A DNA stretch of 64,000 nucleotides. Source: Ramlibacter sp. Its GTDB lineage: Bacteria > Pseudomonadota > Gammaproteobacteria > Burkholderiales > Burkholderiaceae_C. Each line of letters starts with the position of its first letter. Position 1 is the stretch's first letter. Under the pieces are notes generated by a model. It saw nothing but the letters and a program-made list of their open reading frames with translations, was not told the origin of the DNA and searched no databases. Location of the stretch: contig JAUYOG010000049.1 of assembly GCA_030695945.1 (NCBI GenBank), positions 186,001 through 250,000 of the forward strand, given 5' to 3'. The translations under genes were made by a program, and so were the position numbers. Of this stretch, positions 49,199-57,680 are shown in pieces.

Positions 49199-49987
49199 AT
49201 GACTACCTGGATGAGCAACGCGGCTTTCGGCCTGTTTTTCGTTCTCGCCGCAACCGGCATTTTCTTCTTCGTGTGCACGCGCGGCGCGCTGATCGTGCGC
49301 GAGTTCGCCGGATGGGCCCACGAGAGCTCGCACGTGTACCCGATCTACTCCAACATGCGCCTGATCAAGATGGTGGACTATCAACCCATCATCTCGGCGA
49401 TCCTGTTGTTCCAGTACCCGCACCTGGTTACCAAGATCGTGGAAGGCCTCAAGGCCACCGACCTGCGCAACAAGAAGGTGCTGGTCACCTCCTGCGCCTT
49501 CGGCAACGTGATTCCGCGGGTGGTTGAGGCGTCGCTGCAATCGGGAGCCGATCGCATCCTCATCGCCGACATCATCAAGAACGAACTGGTGCACGCGAAA
49601 AGCAAGCTGGGCGAGTACGCCGGCAAGATCCAGTACATCGAGGACAACGCCACGGACATGAAGAGCCAGGAGGGCTCGGTGGACGCCAACGTCATGTTCT
49701 TCCTGCTGCACGAGCTGCCGCATGAGCTCAAGTCCAAGGCGCTGAGCGAAGCGGGCCGCATGCTCAAGCCCGGCGGCAAGCTCTACCTGGGCGAGTTCCA
49801 CAAGCCCGAGCTGTGGGTGCTGCGCGCCCTGAGCTGGACGTACTTCAAGGTGTTCGAACCGCTCGGCCTGGCGCTGTGGGATTCGCACGACCCGATGCTG
49901 CTGCTCGAGGAAATGGGCGGCTGGAAAGCCGAGCGCACCACGTTCTTCTTCGGCAACTTCCAGATCGTGACCGCGACCAAACTTTGA
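49199..49987 (+). CDS. RquA-like methyltransferase-fold protein (candidate rhodoquinone biosynthesis)
   Basis: A 262-residue protein with an N-terminal membrane anchor (about residues 9-26) and a class I methyltransferase-like domain. The usual acidic Gly-rich SAM motif is replaced by VTSCAFGNVIPR (96-107), followed by EDNATD (148-153), FFLLHELP (167-174) and GEFHKPELWVLRALSWTYFKV...EPLGLALW. This order resembles my recollection of RquA, which converts ubiquinone to rhodoquinone by amino transfer for low-oxygen respiration. AAAGAGGGA upstream supports the ATG. It stands alone between glcD-like and lysR genes. A related ubiquinone methyltransferase paralogue is the main alternative. Confidence 0.62.
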   Translation: MTTWMSNAAFGLFFVLAATGIFFFVCTRGALIVREFAGWAHESSHVYPIYSNMRLIKMVDYQPIISAILLFQYPHLVTKIVEGLKATDLRNKKVLVTSCAFGNVIPRVVEASLQSGADRILIADIIKNELVHAKSKLGEYAGKIQYIEDNATDMKSQEGSVDANVMFFLLHELPHELKSKALSEAGRMLKPGGKLYLGEFHKPELWVLRALSWTYFKVFEPLGLALWDSHDPMLLLEEMGGWKAERTTFFFGNFQIVTATKL

Positions 49988-50038
49988 CCCGCGCGTGGCC
50001 CCAGGCCGTCGCCTGAGGCCTCGCCAACCGCCCGGCCC

Positions 50039-50908
50039 TCAGCCGAGGCTCTTTCTCAGCCACTCGGAGAAGGCGGCGCATTCCCAACGATCCATCGTGC
50101 CGGTGCGCCAGCAGAGGTAGTGGGCATGGGGACTGGGAACGTTGCGCTCGGAGATGCGCTCGAGCATCCCGTTGTCCAGCCAGGGCTGGCCCAGTTTCAG
50201 CCGCACCAGTGCGATACCCAGCCCTTGCGCCGCGGCGTCGCACATCAGCCCGATGTCGTTGAAGGAAGACCCTTCGGCAGGCTCGCCCGAGTCCACGCCG
50301 TGGGCCAGGAACCAGGTGCGCCAGGGCTCCAGCGGGCTCTTGATCAGCTTGGCAGCCAGCAGGTCCTCGACGGTGTCGAACGGTCCGTTGGCGCGGATGT
50401 AGCCAGGTGCGGCCAACGGCGTGACCTCGTCGGTCATCAGGCAGACGTGCTCCACATCGGCGTAGCGGCCGGTGCCGAAGCGGATCATCAGGTCCGCATC
50501 CTCGGCCACCACGTCCAGCAGCGGAATCGAGACCTGCAGCGTCAGGTCGATTTCCGGGTACGCATCGATGAAGCCGCGCAGGCGCGGCATCAGGATCGAG
50601 CGGGAGAACGTCGGGGTCACCGCCACCCGCAGCTTGCGCTTGCCCTGCGCGCTGTCCTGGCCAGGGAAGCGCTCCAGGCTCGACAGCCCTTCGCGGACAT
50701 GGGCGAGGTACTCGCTGCCATCGGTGGTCAGCGAAAAGTCCGCGCGGCCGAACAGCTTCGTGCCGATGATCTGCTCGAGCTGCCTGACGCGATGGCTCAC
50801 CGCGCTGGGCGTCACGCACAGCTCCTCCGCGGCCAGCGTCACCGAACGCAGCCGCGCCAATGCCTCGAACGTCAGCAGGCACTGGATGGGCGGGATGCGG
50901 GCTGCCAT
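50039..50908 (-). CDS. LysR family regulator (GcvA-like)
   Basis: A 289-residue regulator. The N-terminal helix-turn-helix contains LLTFEALARLRSVTLAAEELCVTPSAVSHRVRQLE (read as SVTLAAEELCVTPSAVSHRV), and the effector-binding domain shows LRVAVTPTFSRSILMPRL. It belongs to the GcvA subgroup by its ALAR.. and ..LF.R features. It is 4 bp downstream of purU on the same strand, so both probably form one transcript divergent from the omega-aminotransferase gene. A role in one-carbon or amine metabolism would fit that context but is not shown. Confidence 0.88.
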   Translation of the reverse strand: MAARIPPIQCLLTFEALARLRSVTLAAEELCVTPSAVSHRVRQLEQIIGTKLFGRADFSLTTDGSEYLAHVREGLSSLERFPGQDSAQGKRKLRVAVTPTFSRSILMPRLRGFIDAYPEIDLTLQVSIPLLDVVAEDADLMIRFGTGRYADVEHVCLMTDEVTPLAAPGYIRANGPFDTVEDLLAAKLIKSPLEPWRTWFLAHGVDSGEPAEGSSFNDIGLMCDAAAQGLGIALVRLKLGQPWLDNGMLERISERNVPSPHAHYLCWRTGTMDRWECAAFSEWLRKSLG

Positions 50909-50912
50909 GGCA

Positions 50913-51761
50913 TCACTTGAAGATGACGGTCTTGTGCCCGTTGATCAGCACGCGGTGCTCGCTGTGCCATTTCACCGCGCGCGCCAGCACCTGGCTCTCG
51001 GTGTCGCGGCCTTGCGCGGTGAGGTCTTCCACGGTGGCGCTGTGGTCCACGCGCGCCACGTCCTGCTCGATGATCGGGCCCTCGTCGAGGTCGGCCGTCA
51101 CGTAATGGGCCGTCGCGCCGATCAGTTTTACGCCGCGGTCGTGCGCCTGGTAGTACGGCCTGGCGCCCTTGAAGCTGGGCAGGAACGAGTGGTGGATGTT
51201 GATCGCGCGGCCCGCGAGCTTGCCGCACAGGTCGTTGGACAGGATCTGCATGTACCGCGCCAGCACCACGAGCTCCGCGCCCTCTGACTCGACGATCTCG
51301 AACTGCCGCGACTCGGCCTGGGCTTTGGTGGCCGCAGTGACCGGGATATGGTGGAACGGCACGTTGTAGCCGGCCGCGAGCTGGTAGAAGTCGCGGTGGT
51401 TGGAGATGATGGCGGCGACCTCCAGCCGCAGCAGCCCGCTCTTCCACCGGAACAGCAGGTCGTTCAGGCAGTGGCCCTCCTTGCTGACCATGATCACGGT
51501 GCGCATCGGCTCCGTGGTGGCGTGAAGCTTCCACGCCATCCTGAAAGGCTCGGCGAAGAACCTGAGCTGCACTTTCAGGTCCTCGAACGTCAGCTGGTCG
51601 CAGGCGAACTGGACCCGCATGAAAAAGAGGCCCGTGTCGTGGTCGTTGTACTGCGCGGCCTCCTCGATGTTGCCCCCGCGCTCCAGCAGGAAGCCGGAAA
51701 CGGCGTGCACGATGCCCGGCCGGTCCGGGCAGGAAAGGGTCAGGATATAAGCTCGATTCAT
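50913..51761 (-). CDS. purU: Formyltetrahydrofolate deformylase
   Basis: A 282-residue enzyme hydrolysing 10-formyl-THF to THF and formate, which balances one-carbon pools and feeds formate to PurT. An ACT domain (about 1-85) begins AYILTLSCPDRPGIVHAVSGF; the formyltransferase-like domain shows INIHHSFLPSFKGARPYYQAHDRGVKLIGATAHYV (read as HHSFLPSFKGARPY) and DEGPIIEQD with the catalytic Asn/His/Asp set. It is followed by the LysR gene after 4 bp and divergent from the aminotransferase gene. Confidence 0.95.
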   Translation of the reverse strand: MNRAYILTLSCPDRPGIVHAVSGFLLERGGNIEEAAQYNDHDTGLFFMRVQFACDQLTFEDLKVQLRFFAEPFRMAWKLHATTEPMRTVIMVSKEGHCLNDLLFRWKSGLLRLEVAAIISNHRDFYQLAAGYNVPFHHIPVTAATKAQAESRQFEIVESEGAELVVLARYMQILSNDLCGKLAGRAINIHHSFLPSFKGARPYYQAHDRGVKLIGATAHYVTADLDEGPIIEQDVARVDHSATVEDLTAQGRDTESQVLARAVKWHSEHRVLINGHKTVIFK

Positions 51762-51853
51762 ACGGGGTGAATTGTCGCAGGCCGGCCCCCGGGGATGCGC
51801 GAGGCGCGCCGCAGTGCCAAAATGGCCCCTGCTGTATCCGAACGGAGCACCCC

Positions 51854-53188
51854 ATGGCCTACAACGACTTCTCCATGGACAACCACTGGTTGCCCTTCAC
51901 CCCCAACCGGCAGTTCCGCAAGGACCCACGCGTCTTCGTGGGCGCCGACGGCATGCACTTCACCACCCACGACGGCAAGAAGATCGTCGACGGCATCTCC
52001 AGCCTGTGGTGCGTGGGCGCCGGCCACAACCGCAAGCCGATCAACGAGGCGATCAAGAAGCAGCTGGACACGCTGGACTACGCCACTGCTTTCCAGGCCT
52101 CCAACGACCAGGCCTTCAAGGCCGCCGAAATGATCGCGGCGATGGCGCCTGGCGACCTGAACAAGGTGCTGTTCTGCAACTCGGGCTCCGAGGCGGCGGA
52201 CACCTCGCTGAAGGTGGCGCTGGCCTACCACCGCGCGCGCGGCGAGGGCCACCGCAATGTCTTCATCGGCCGCGAGAAGGGCTACCACGGCGTCGGCTTC
52301 GGCGGCATGAGCGTGGGCGGCATCCCGGCCAACCGCAAGGTCTACGGCAGCGCGTTCCTGCCGCGGGTGGACCACATGCGCTTCATCCACGACCCGGTGA
52401 ACAACGCGTTCATCCACAACAAGGAGCCGGTGTGGCAGGAGGACATCCTGCTCGAGCTGGAAAACCGCATCCTGCCGCTGCACGACCCGAGCAACGTGGC
52501 CGCCATCATCGTCGAGCCGGTCGCGGGGAGCGCCGGCTGGTACCTGCCGCCGCAGGGCTACCTCAAGCGCCTGCGCGAGATCTGCGACAAGCACGGCATC
52601 CTGCTGATTTTCGACGAGGTGATCACTGGCTTCGGCCGCATGGGCACCAACTTCGCCGCCGACTACTACGGCGTGGTGCCGGACATGCTGAATTTCGCCA
52701 AGTGCGTCACCAACGGCGTGATCCCGCTGGGTGGCGTGATCTGCCGCGACAAGCTGTACGACGCGATGATGAAGACCGAGGCGCCCGAGCACGTGGTCGA
52801 GTTCTTCCACGGATACACCTATTCCGGCCATCCGGTCGCCTGCGCCGCGGCGATCGCCACGCTCAACGTGTACAAGCAGGAGAACCTGTTCCAGCGCGCC
52901 GGCGAAATGGGCAAGGTGCTGGGCGACGCGTTCCACAGCACCTTCAAGGGCCTGCCCAACGTGATCGGCATCCGCAGCCTGGGGCTGGCCGCCGCGGTGG
53001 AGCTGGCGCCCATTGCCGGCACGCCGGGCAAACGGGCCTTCGATATCTTCCTCGACTGCTTCCACAACGGCGCGCTGGTGCGCCCGGCCGGCGACGTTCT
53101 GGTAATCGCACCGCCCTACATCGTCGAGAAGTCCCACCTCGACCAGCTCGTCAACACCCTGGCCGATTCGATCCGCAAGAATGCCTGA
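51854..53188 (+). CDS. Omega-amino acid:pyruvate aminotransferase (beta-alanine type)
   Basis: A 444-residue class III PLP aminotransferase. ATG at 51854 (MAYNDFSMDNHWLPFTPNRQF) matches the beta-alanine:pyruvate aminotransferase N-terminus. PLP features: FCNSGSEAADTSLKVAL (about 108-124), GYHGVGFGGMSVGG, LLIFDEVITGFGRMG with the pyridine Asp, and the Schiff-base Lys in NFAKCVTNGVIPLGG. It would use beta-alanine or other omega-amines with pyruvate to form malonate semialdehyde and Ala. No malonate-semialdehyde dehydrogenase (mmsA) is adjacent; the next gene is a glycosyltransferase on the other strand. Confidence 0.9.
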   Translation: MAYNDFSMDNHWLPFTPNRQFRKDPRVFVGADGMHFTTHDGKKIVDGISSLWCVGAGHNRKPINEAIKKQLDTLDYATAFQASNDQAFKAAEMIAAMAPGDLNKVLFCNSGSEAADTSLKVALAYHRARGEGHRNVFIGREKGYHGVGFGGMSVGGIPANRKVYGSAFLPRVDHMRFIHDPVNNAFIHNKEPVWQEDILLELENRILPLHDPSNVAAIIVEPVAGSAGWYLPPQGYLKRLREICDKHGILLIFDEVITGFGRMGTNFAADYYGVVPDMLNFAKCVTNGVIPLGGVICRDKLYDAMMKTEAPEHVVEFFHGYTYSGHPVACAAAIATLNVYKQENLFQRAGEMGKVLGDAFHSTFKGLPNVIGIRSLGLAAAVELAPIAGTPGKRAFDIFLDCFHNGALVRPAGDVLVIAPPYIVEKSHLDQLVNTLADSIRKNA

Positions 53189-53194
53189 CCGGGG

Positions 53195-54448
53195 TCAGCG
53201 TTGCATGGATTGCCAGATCGTGTACAGGCTGAAAATCAGCAGTAGCGCGACGATCCAGAGCCCGTAGCGACCCTGCCCGGGCTGCCGCTCGGCGAGCTTG
53301 AGCGGCGGCACCCCCAGGTTCGCCTCGGGCGGCAATTCGCTCGCCTCGCGCTCGAGGATCGCCTCGATCTGTTCGGTCGACAAGGGTGCAGCGAGGTCGT
53401 CCTGCGGCCCTGGGGCCTCGCGCGCTGTCGCGGGCCGGGGCGGTGCGATGGGCTGTGGCGGGGCGATCGGCCGCGGCACGGCGGCCGGCTGTGCCGGCAG
53501 GGGCGCGGCCGTTCCGGGTGCCGGGGTTTCCAGCCGCCGGAGCAGCGCCCGCAGCACGTTGTCCAGGGGGCCCGCGAAATCGATCCGCGCGGCGAATTGC
53601 CGCGATTTCTCCGCGCGCCGCCGCTGTTCGTCTTCGGCAGCGAGCAGTTGGCGGCACGCGTCGACGAGGCGGTCGTACGGCGCGAACAGGATGCCCGAAC
53701 CGGACCAGTCGCTGGCCGCCGAGAACAAGGAAGACTCGCACACGACCGGCACGCCGGCGGCCACGGGCTGCAGGATGCGCGCCACCGGAAACAGCCCGGT
53801 TTCGTAATAGTGGACGTGCAGGACCAGCCGCGCGCGGCGGATGGCCGGCGTGAGTTCGTCCGCGTAGGCGCCTGCGACGACCTCCACACGCAGGCCGGCC
53901 TCTTCCAGGCGGTGCAGCAAAGCCGTGCGCCTTTCGTTGGGTGAGCCGAAGAACAGCACGTCCACGGATTTCTCCGCGGGCAAGTCGGGGCGGAACGCCA
54001 GCGAAGGCCCCGGCACGATGGGCAGCTCCAGCACTGACTGGGCGGGACCGTTCACGCGGCGCAGGAAATCGACATTCCGGCTGTGGTAATCGAGCACTAT
54101 CCACTGGCGCAGCCAGTTCAGGTACTCCGCGCCCGCGATGCTCGATGAGCTGCCCAGCTGTTCGAAATTGAAGACCATGGTCTTGCGCGGGTCGAGCTGC
54201 CCGAGGGGTGCATTGAATGGCGGGACGGCGCCCAGCACGATGCACACCGTCTGCGGGTTGGCAATGTTCACGCGGTGGTTGGACTGCAGACCCGCCGCGC
54301 GGAGCGAATCGCACAGGCACAGTGCCACTTCGGTGAAGGCAAATGGCCGCGGCGCATGCGGATTGAGCTCGACAACGTCGATGGTGAGCTCGCGCGCCCC
54401 ACCAGGCGGCCGCGCCATGCCGGAGACCGGGTCGGCCGGGGAGTTCAC
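53195..54448 (-). CDS. Tail-anchored GT-B-type glycosyltransferase
   Basis: A 417-residue protein. The N-terminal 300 residues resemble CgeB/GT4-type glycosyltransferases, with VLFFGSPNERRTALLHRLEEAG and the C-terminal donor-binding segment HVHYYETGLFPVARILQPVAAGVPVVCE (read as ETGLFPVARILQPVAAGVPVV). A Pro/Ala-rich linker (about 303-350) leads to a helical region and a single C-terminal membrane helix (about 395-412) ending WQSMQR. A glycosyltransferase held on the membrane by a C-terminal anchor is unusual. The start overlaps the ChaN-like lipoprotein stop by ATGA, so both are one operon. The sugar and acceptor are unknown. Confidence 0.7.
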   Translation of the reverse strand: MNSPADPVSGMARPPGGARELTIDVVELNPHAPRPFAFTEVALCLCDSLRAAGLQSNHRVNIANPQTVCIVLGAVPPFNAPLGQLDPRKTMVFNFEQLGSSSSIAGAEYLNWLRQWIVLDYHSRNVDFLRRVNGPAQSVLELPIVPGPSLAFRPDLPAEKSVDVLFFGSPNERRTALLHRLEEAGLRVEVVAGAYADELTPAIRRARLVLHVHYYETGLFPVARILQPVAAGVPVVCESSLFSAASDWSGSGILFAPYDRLVDACRQLLAAEDEQRRRAEKSRQFAARIDFAGPLDNVLRALLRRLETPAPGTAAPLPAQPAAVPRPIAPPQPIAPPRPATAREAPGPQDDLAAPLSTEQIEAILEREASELPPEANLGVPPLKLAERQPGQGRYGLWIVALLLIFSLYTIWQSMQR

Positions 54449-55200
54449 GGGTGCGAGCGGCGCTGGAACTGTTCACGCAGTTCCGCGCAGTAGTCTTTCT
54501 TGGGGGGGCGTTCGGGCAGCCGCTCGGAGCTCGTGCGCACGCCCGGGGGAAGGTGCTGCGGCACGCCCGAAGCGGGGTCGATGTGCCGGGCGCCCGCCAG
54601 CAGCACGACGGTCTTGCCCGGCGCCACGGCCCCGGCGATCGCCTGGGCCATGGTGCGGTCGCGGGCGAGCTGCACGCGCGCCATGGGGCCGACCTGGCTT
54701 TCGGGCAGCAGGCCGCAGTGCCCTGCGCGAACCGCGTCGTGCTGTGTCTTCAGGACGCCGGGCGCAACCGATGTATCGAGCGAGGCGTCCGCCATGGCGG
54801 TGCGCGATTGAGAGCGGGGCAGGTTCGCGCCGATCACCGGGACCCCGGCCCTCACCGCAGTCATCACGGCCGGGCCGTAGGCCGGCCAGGGCCAGCCGGC
54901 TTCATCCCACGCCAGCGCGGACCTCACCTCGGCTTCGGAGGCATCTCGTGGCACGCCGGCGGTGGAGCGTCCCACATTCGCCATTTCGAGGGCGACGGCG
55001 GCGAGCGCCCCGCGCCCGGCCAGCGTCCCGATCGCCCGCTGGTGCATCTCCTGGTGTTCGGGCGCATCGTGCTGTTCGCCGAGCAGGATGACGTCCGCCG
55101 GCAGCAGGTCGGCCACGCGGGCCTCGATGCCCGGCATCGCCACCGGCGTTGTACACGCGGCCAGCAACAGCAGCACGATGGCGTGGATTCGACAGCCCAT
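54445..55200 (-). CDS. ChaN/Tiki-like haem-binding-family lipoprotein
   Basis: A 251-residue lipoprotein (lipobox LLLAAC, Cys16). The core ADVILLGEQHDAPEHQEMHQRAI holds the family His/Glu set (EQHD..H..H), and VALEMANVGR, VIGANLPRSQSR and LLAGARHIDPASGVP follow the ChaN/EreA-like order. Campylobacter ChaN binds haem pairs and is linked to iron uptake; related Tiki/TraB domains are metalloproteases. Here it is translationally coupled to a tail-anchored glycosyltransferase instead of a TonB receptor, so haem uptake is only one possibility. The start at 55200 lies 48 bp from the divergent AbrB-type gene. Confidence 0.78.
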   Translation of the reverse strand: MGCRIHAIVLLLLAACTTPVAMPGIEARVADLLPADVILLGEQHDAPEHQEMHQRAIGTLAGRGALAAVALEMANVGRSTAGVPRDASEAEVRSALAWDEAGWPWPAYGPAVMTAVRAGVPVIGANLPRSQSRTAMADASLDTSVAPGVLKTQHDAVRAGHCGLLPESQVGPMARVQLARDRTMAQAIAGAVAPGKTVVLLAGARHIDPASGVPQHLPPGVRTSSERLPERPPKKDYCAELREQFQRRSHP

Positions 55201-55248
55201 GCAACGATACTAAGCCACCGCACGCCAGCATCAACAGCTTTCGGCCGC

Positions 55249-56304
55249 ATGACATCGACATTTCCCGCCCGCGTTGCGCTCACCCTCTTGCTGGCCTGGG
55301 CTGCCGCGCTGCTATGCCAGTGGCTGCGGACGCCGCTGCCCTGGATGATCGGGCCGCTGCTGGCCACCGCGGTGGCGTCTGTGCTGGGGCAGCCCACCCG
55401 CAGTTTCGCTCCCTTTCGCAACGCCGGCCAGTCCATCATCGGCATGGCGCTGGGGTTGTACTTCACGCCGCAGGTCACGGCGCTGGTCGCCGGCCTCTGG
55501 TGGGCCATCGCGCTGGCGATCGTCTGGGCGCTCGGGCTGGGCTGGGCGTTCGGCCGCTGGCTGCATCGCGGCCACGCGGCCCGCATCGGCGGCACGGACC
55601 GCGAACAGCGGGCCACCAGCTATTTCGCGGGGGCCATCGGCGGCGCTTCAGAAATGACGCTGCTGGCCGAACGCGAAGGCGGACGCACGGACCTGGTCGC
55701 CGCCGCGCACAGCCTGCGGTTGCTGATCGTGACGCTGGTGGTGCCGTTCGCCTTCAGCCTGGCCGGTCTGCACGGGCTGGATCCGACGCTGCCCGGGCCG
55801 CGCCAGGTTCAGTGGACAGGCCTCGCGATGCTGGTGGCGGCGTCGGCGGCGGGCGCATGGCTCATGCAACGGACCGGCCGTGCAAACCCTTGGTTCATCG
55901 GGGCCCTCCTGGTCGCCATGGGCCTGACCATGGGCGGCGTCGAGCTGTCCGGGATGCCCCAGTGGATGACCAATGCGGCACAACTGCTGATCGGAGTCAG
56001 CCTGGGCGTGCGCTTCTCGGCCGGGTTCGTGCACACGGCGCCCCGTTGGCTTGGTTCGGTGGCGATGGGCACGCTGGCGATGATCGCGCTGTGCGCCGTG
56101 GTGGCCATGCTGCTGTCGATGGGCACAGGGCTGCACTGGGCGACGCTGATCCTCGGGACCTCGCCGGGCGGCATCGCCGAGATGGCGATCACCGCGAAAG
56201 TGCTTCAGTTGGGGGTGCCGGTGGTGACTGCTTTCCAGGTGTGCCGGCTGGTGGCGGTGCTGGTGTTGGTGGAGCCGTTGTATCGATGGGGCTTCCTGCG
56301 CTGA
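55249..56304 (+). CDS. AbrB-family (PF05145) membrane protein
   Basis: A 351-residue inner-membrane protein with two copies of an AbrB-type five-helix unit (about 10-165 and 190-350). Each repeat has the PWMIGPLLATAV-like opening (residues 31-42 and ANPWFIGALLVAMGL near 225) and a later SPGGIAEM or GGASEMTLL element: FAGAIGGASEMTLLAERE in the first, LGTSPGGIAEMAITAKVL in the second. These proteins are often labelled ammonia monooxygenase without evidence and are more probably transporters. ATG at 55249 was chosen over upstream starts inside the divergent lipoprotein gene. Confidence 0.82.
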   Translation: MTSTFPARVALTLLLAWAAALLCQWLRTPLPWMIGPLLATAVASVLGQPTRSFAPFRNAGQSIIGMALGLYFTPQVTALVAGLWWAIALAIVWALGLGWAFGRWLHRGHAARIGGTDREQRATSYFAGAIGGASEMTLLAEREGGRTDLVAAAHSLRLLIVTLVVPFAFSLAGLHGLDPTLPGPRQVQWTGLAMLVAASAAGAWLMQRTGRANPWFIGALLVAMGLTMGGVELSGMPQWMTNAAQLLIGVSLGVRFSAGFVHTAPRWLGSVAMGTLAMIALCAVVAMLLSMGTGLHWATLILGTSPGGIAEMAITAKVLQLGVPVVTAFQVCRLVAVLVLVEPLYRWGFLR

Positions 56305-56334
56305 CGGCCCGTGGCCCCCGGCGCGGGGCGCGTC

Positions 56335-56607
56335 TCAGTGCATGACCAGTGGGTTCTGCGCCAGCTCGGCGTAGCCGTCCAGGGTTTCCTCGACTTCTTC
56401 CTGAGTGGGTGTGTTCAATTGCCAGGCATTGATTTGACGCTGGAACGCCTCCGCCCATGAACCGTCGAGGTAGACCTCCTTGTTGGAGCGCTTGTCGACG
56501 ATCTCGAATCCGTGGCGCGCGATGCGGGGGGCCGGTTCCCCTTCAACGGGTTCATTGGCCTGCATGTGCACGACGACGAACGAGTCGGAGTCATAGAGCA
56601 TTTGCAT
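56335..56607 (-). CDS. DUF3567 family protein
   Basis: A 90-residue soluble protein starting MQMLYDSDSFVVVHM; AAGGA upstream supports this ATG over one 17 codons earlier. The conserved RHGFEIVDKRSNKEVYLDG (read as HGFEIVDKRSNKEVYLDG, about residues 32-49) and WAEAFQRQINAWQ segments are those of the DUF3567 (BPSL0761-like) family, present in most Burkholderiales. The acidic C-terminal helix ends LAQNPLVMH. The function is unknown. A recognisable promoter lies 22-51 bp upstream. Confidence 0.85.
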   Translation of the reverse strand: MQMLYDSDSFVVVHMQANEPVEGEPAPRIARHGFEIVDKRSNKEVYLDGSWAEAFQRQINAWQLNTPTQEEVEETLDGYAELAQNPLVMH

Positions 56608-56628
56608 GGTACTTAATCCTTCTGCCTG

Positions 56629-56658
56629 GTTATCTGGCAACGTTTGGCCCGGTTTCAA
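56629..56658 (-). promoter_or_regulatory. Sigma-70 promoter of the DUF3567 gene
   Basis: On the minus strand TTGAAA (56653-56658) and GATAAC (56629-56634) are separated by 18 bp. The AGAAGGATTAAG leader with its ribosome-binding site and the ATG at 56607 follow. Confidence 0.5.
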
Positions 56659-56715
56659 GATGACGGGGCAAACGCTGGACGGCCTCCCATGGTCGAAGAG
56701 TAGGCACCGCGCCGC

Positions 56716-57678
56716 TCACCCCCTGTCGGTGGAGGACCACTGCTGGTCGACCGAATCGCCGTTCGGCTGTGTCAGACGCAGGCGCACGGGCACGTAATCC
56801 ATGCCGGGAGCGAGCCACAGTTCTACCTTGACGTCGAACTCCTTGCGCGGGGCTCGGGTCAGCTTGAACGCCGCCACCGGGCCGCCGGGCAGGTCGAGCT
56901 GCTCCTCGCCCTCGACGGTGAACACCCACGGCTCCGCCTCTCGAGTGCCGGCGGTCTGGATCATGATGCTGGTGGCGGGTGGGAACTTCGCCGGGGCGCC
57001 GGCGACCAGCGCCGCGAGCTGAAGCAGGACGCTCAAACGATCCTGCGCGCCTGGCAGCAGTGGCGCGTCCGGCCGGTTGCTGCTGAAGCTCAGCCGCCCT
57101 TGTTCACGGTCGAAATGCGTGGCCTCCTCGCCGCGGCCCTTGTCCGAAAACCGCTGCGGCGCCAAACCCCCGGCCGTGATCCGTCCGGTGCTGTGTTGCG
57201 TGCGAGCCCGCACCAGGGGCGCGCTGAACTCCAGCCTCGCCTCGTAGTTCTGGCCGTCCTGGCGCCAGCTCAGCTCGCCCTGTCCTTTCAGGGCCAAGCC
57301 GCCCCGCTGCAGCTCTACCTTGTAATGGAGACGCACCGAGCCGGGGATGGCGACCGCGACGGTCGAGGCTGTCTCAGGCGTGGGGACCCCCGCCGGCGCG
57401 GGAGCAGGGGCGGGTACAGTGGCGGGCGCGCCTGTGTCCACGGCCTGCAGAGCCACCGGCCCTGCAGCTCCCAGCTTGGCCGCCGTGGGCGCAACGGGCG
57501 CCGCGCTGGCAACGGGAGGCTGGGTGGCCGCGGGCAGCGGGGCGGCGACAGTTCGGGTGAGGAAGGGTCGTGCGGGCGTGACAGCGGATTGCACCGCTTC
57601 GCGCGGTGGCCGCAACAGCAGCGCATGAGCCGCCAGCACGGCCACTGTCAACACCAGCAGGGGCCTGAATGGCGCCAT
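56716..57678 (-). CDS. DUF3108 domain protein (exported or membrane-anchored)
   Basis: A 320-residue protein with an N-terminal hydrophobic segment (about 5-22) acting as signal or anchor, a Pro/Ala-rich linker (about 30-105) and a beta-rich DUF3108 domain (about 110-320) with ELSWRQDGQNYEARLEFSA, RTQHSTGRITAGGLAPQRFSDKG and the late LWLAPGMDYVPVRLRLTQPNGD (read as PGMDYVPVRLRLTQ). The family is envelope-located and of unknown function. It lies 2 bp downstream of the IclR regulator gene, so the two are probably co-transcribed, although a regulatory link is not evident. Confidence 0.82.
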   Translation of the reverse strand: MAPFRPLLVLTVAVLAAHALLLRPPREAVQSAVTPARPFLTRTVAAPLPAATQPPVASAAPVAPTAAKLGAAGPVALQAVDTGAPATVPAPAPAPAGVPTPETASTVAVAIPGSVRLHYKVELQRGGLALKGQGELSWRQDGQNYEARLEFSAPLVRARTQHSTGRITAGGLAPQRFSDKGRGEEATHFDREQGRLSFSSNRPDAPLLPGAQDRLSVLLQLAALVAGAPAKFPPATSIMIQTAGTREAEPWVFTVEGEEQLDLPGGPVAAFKLTRAPRKEFDVKVELWLAPGMDYVPVRLRLTQPNGDSVDQQWSSTDRG

Positions 57679-57680
57679 GC

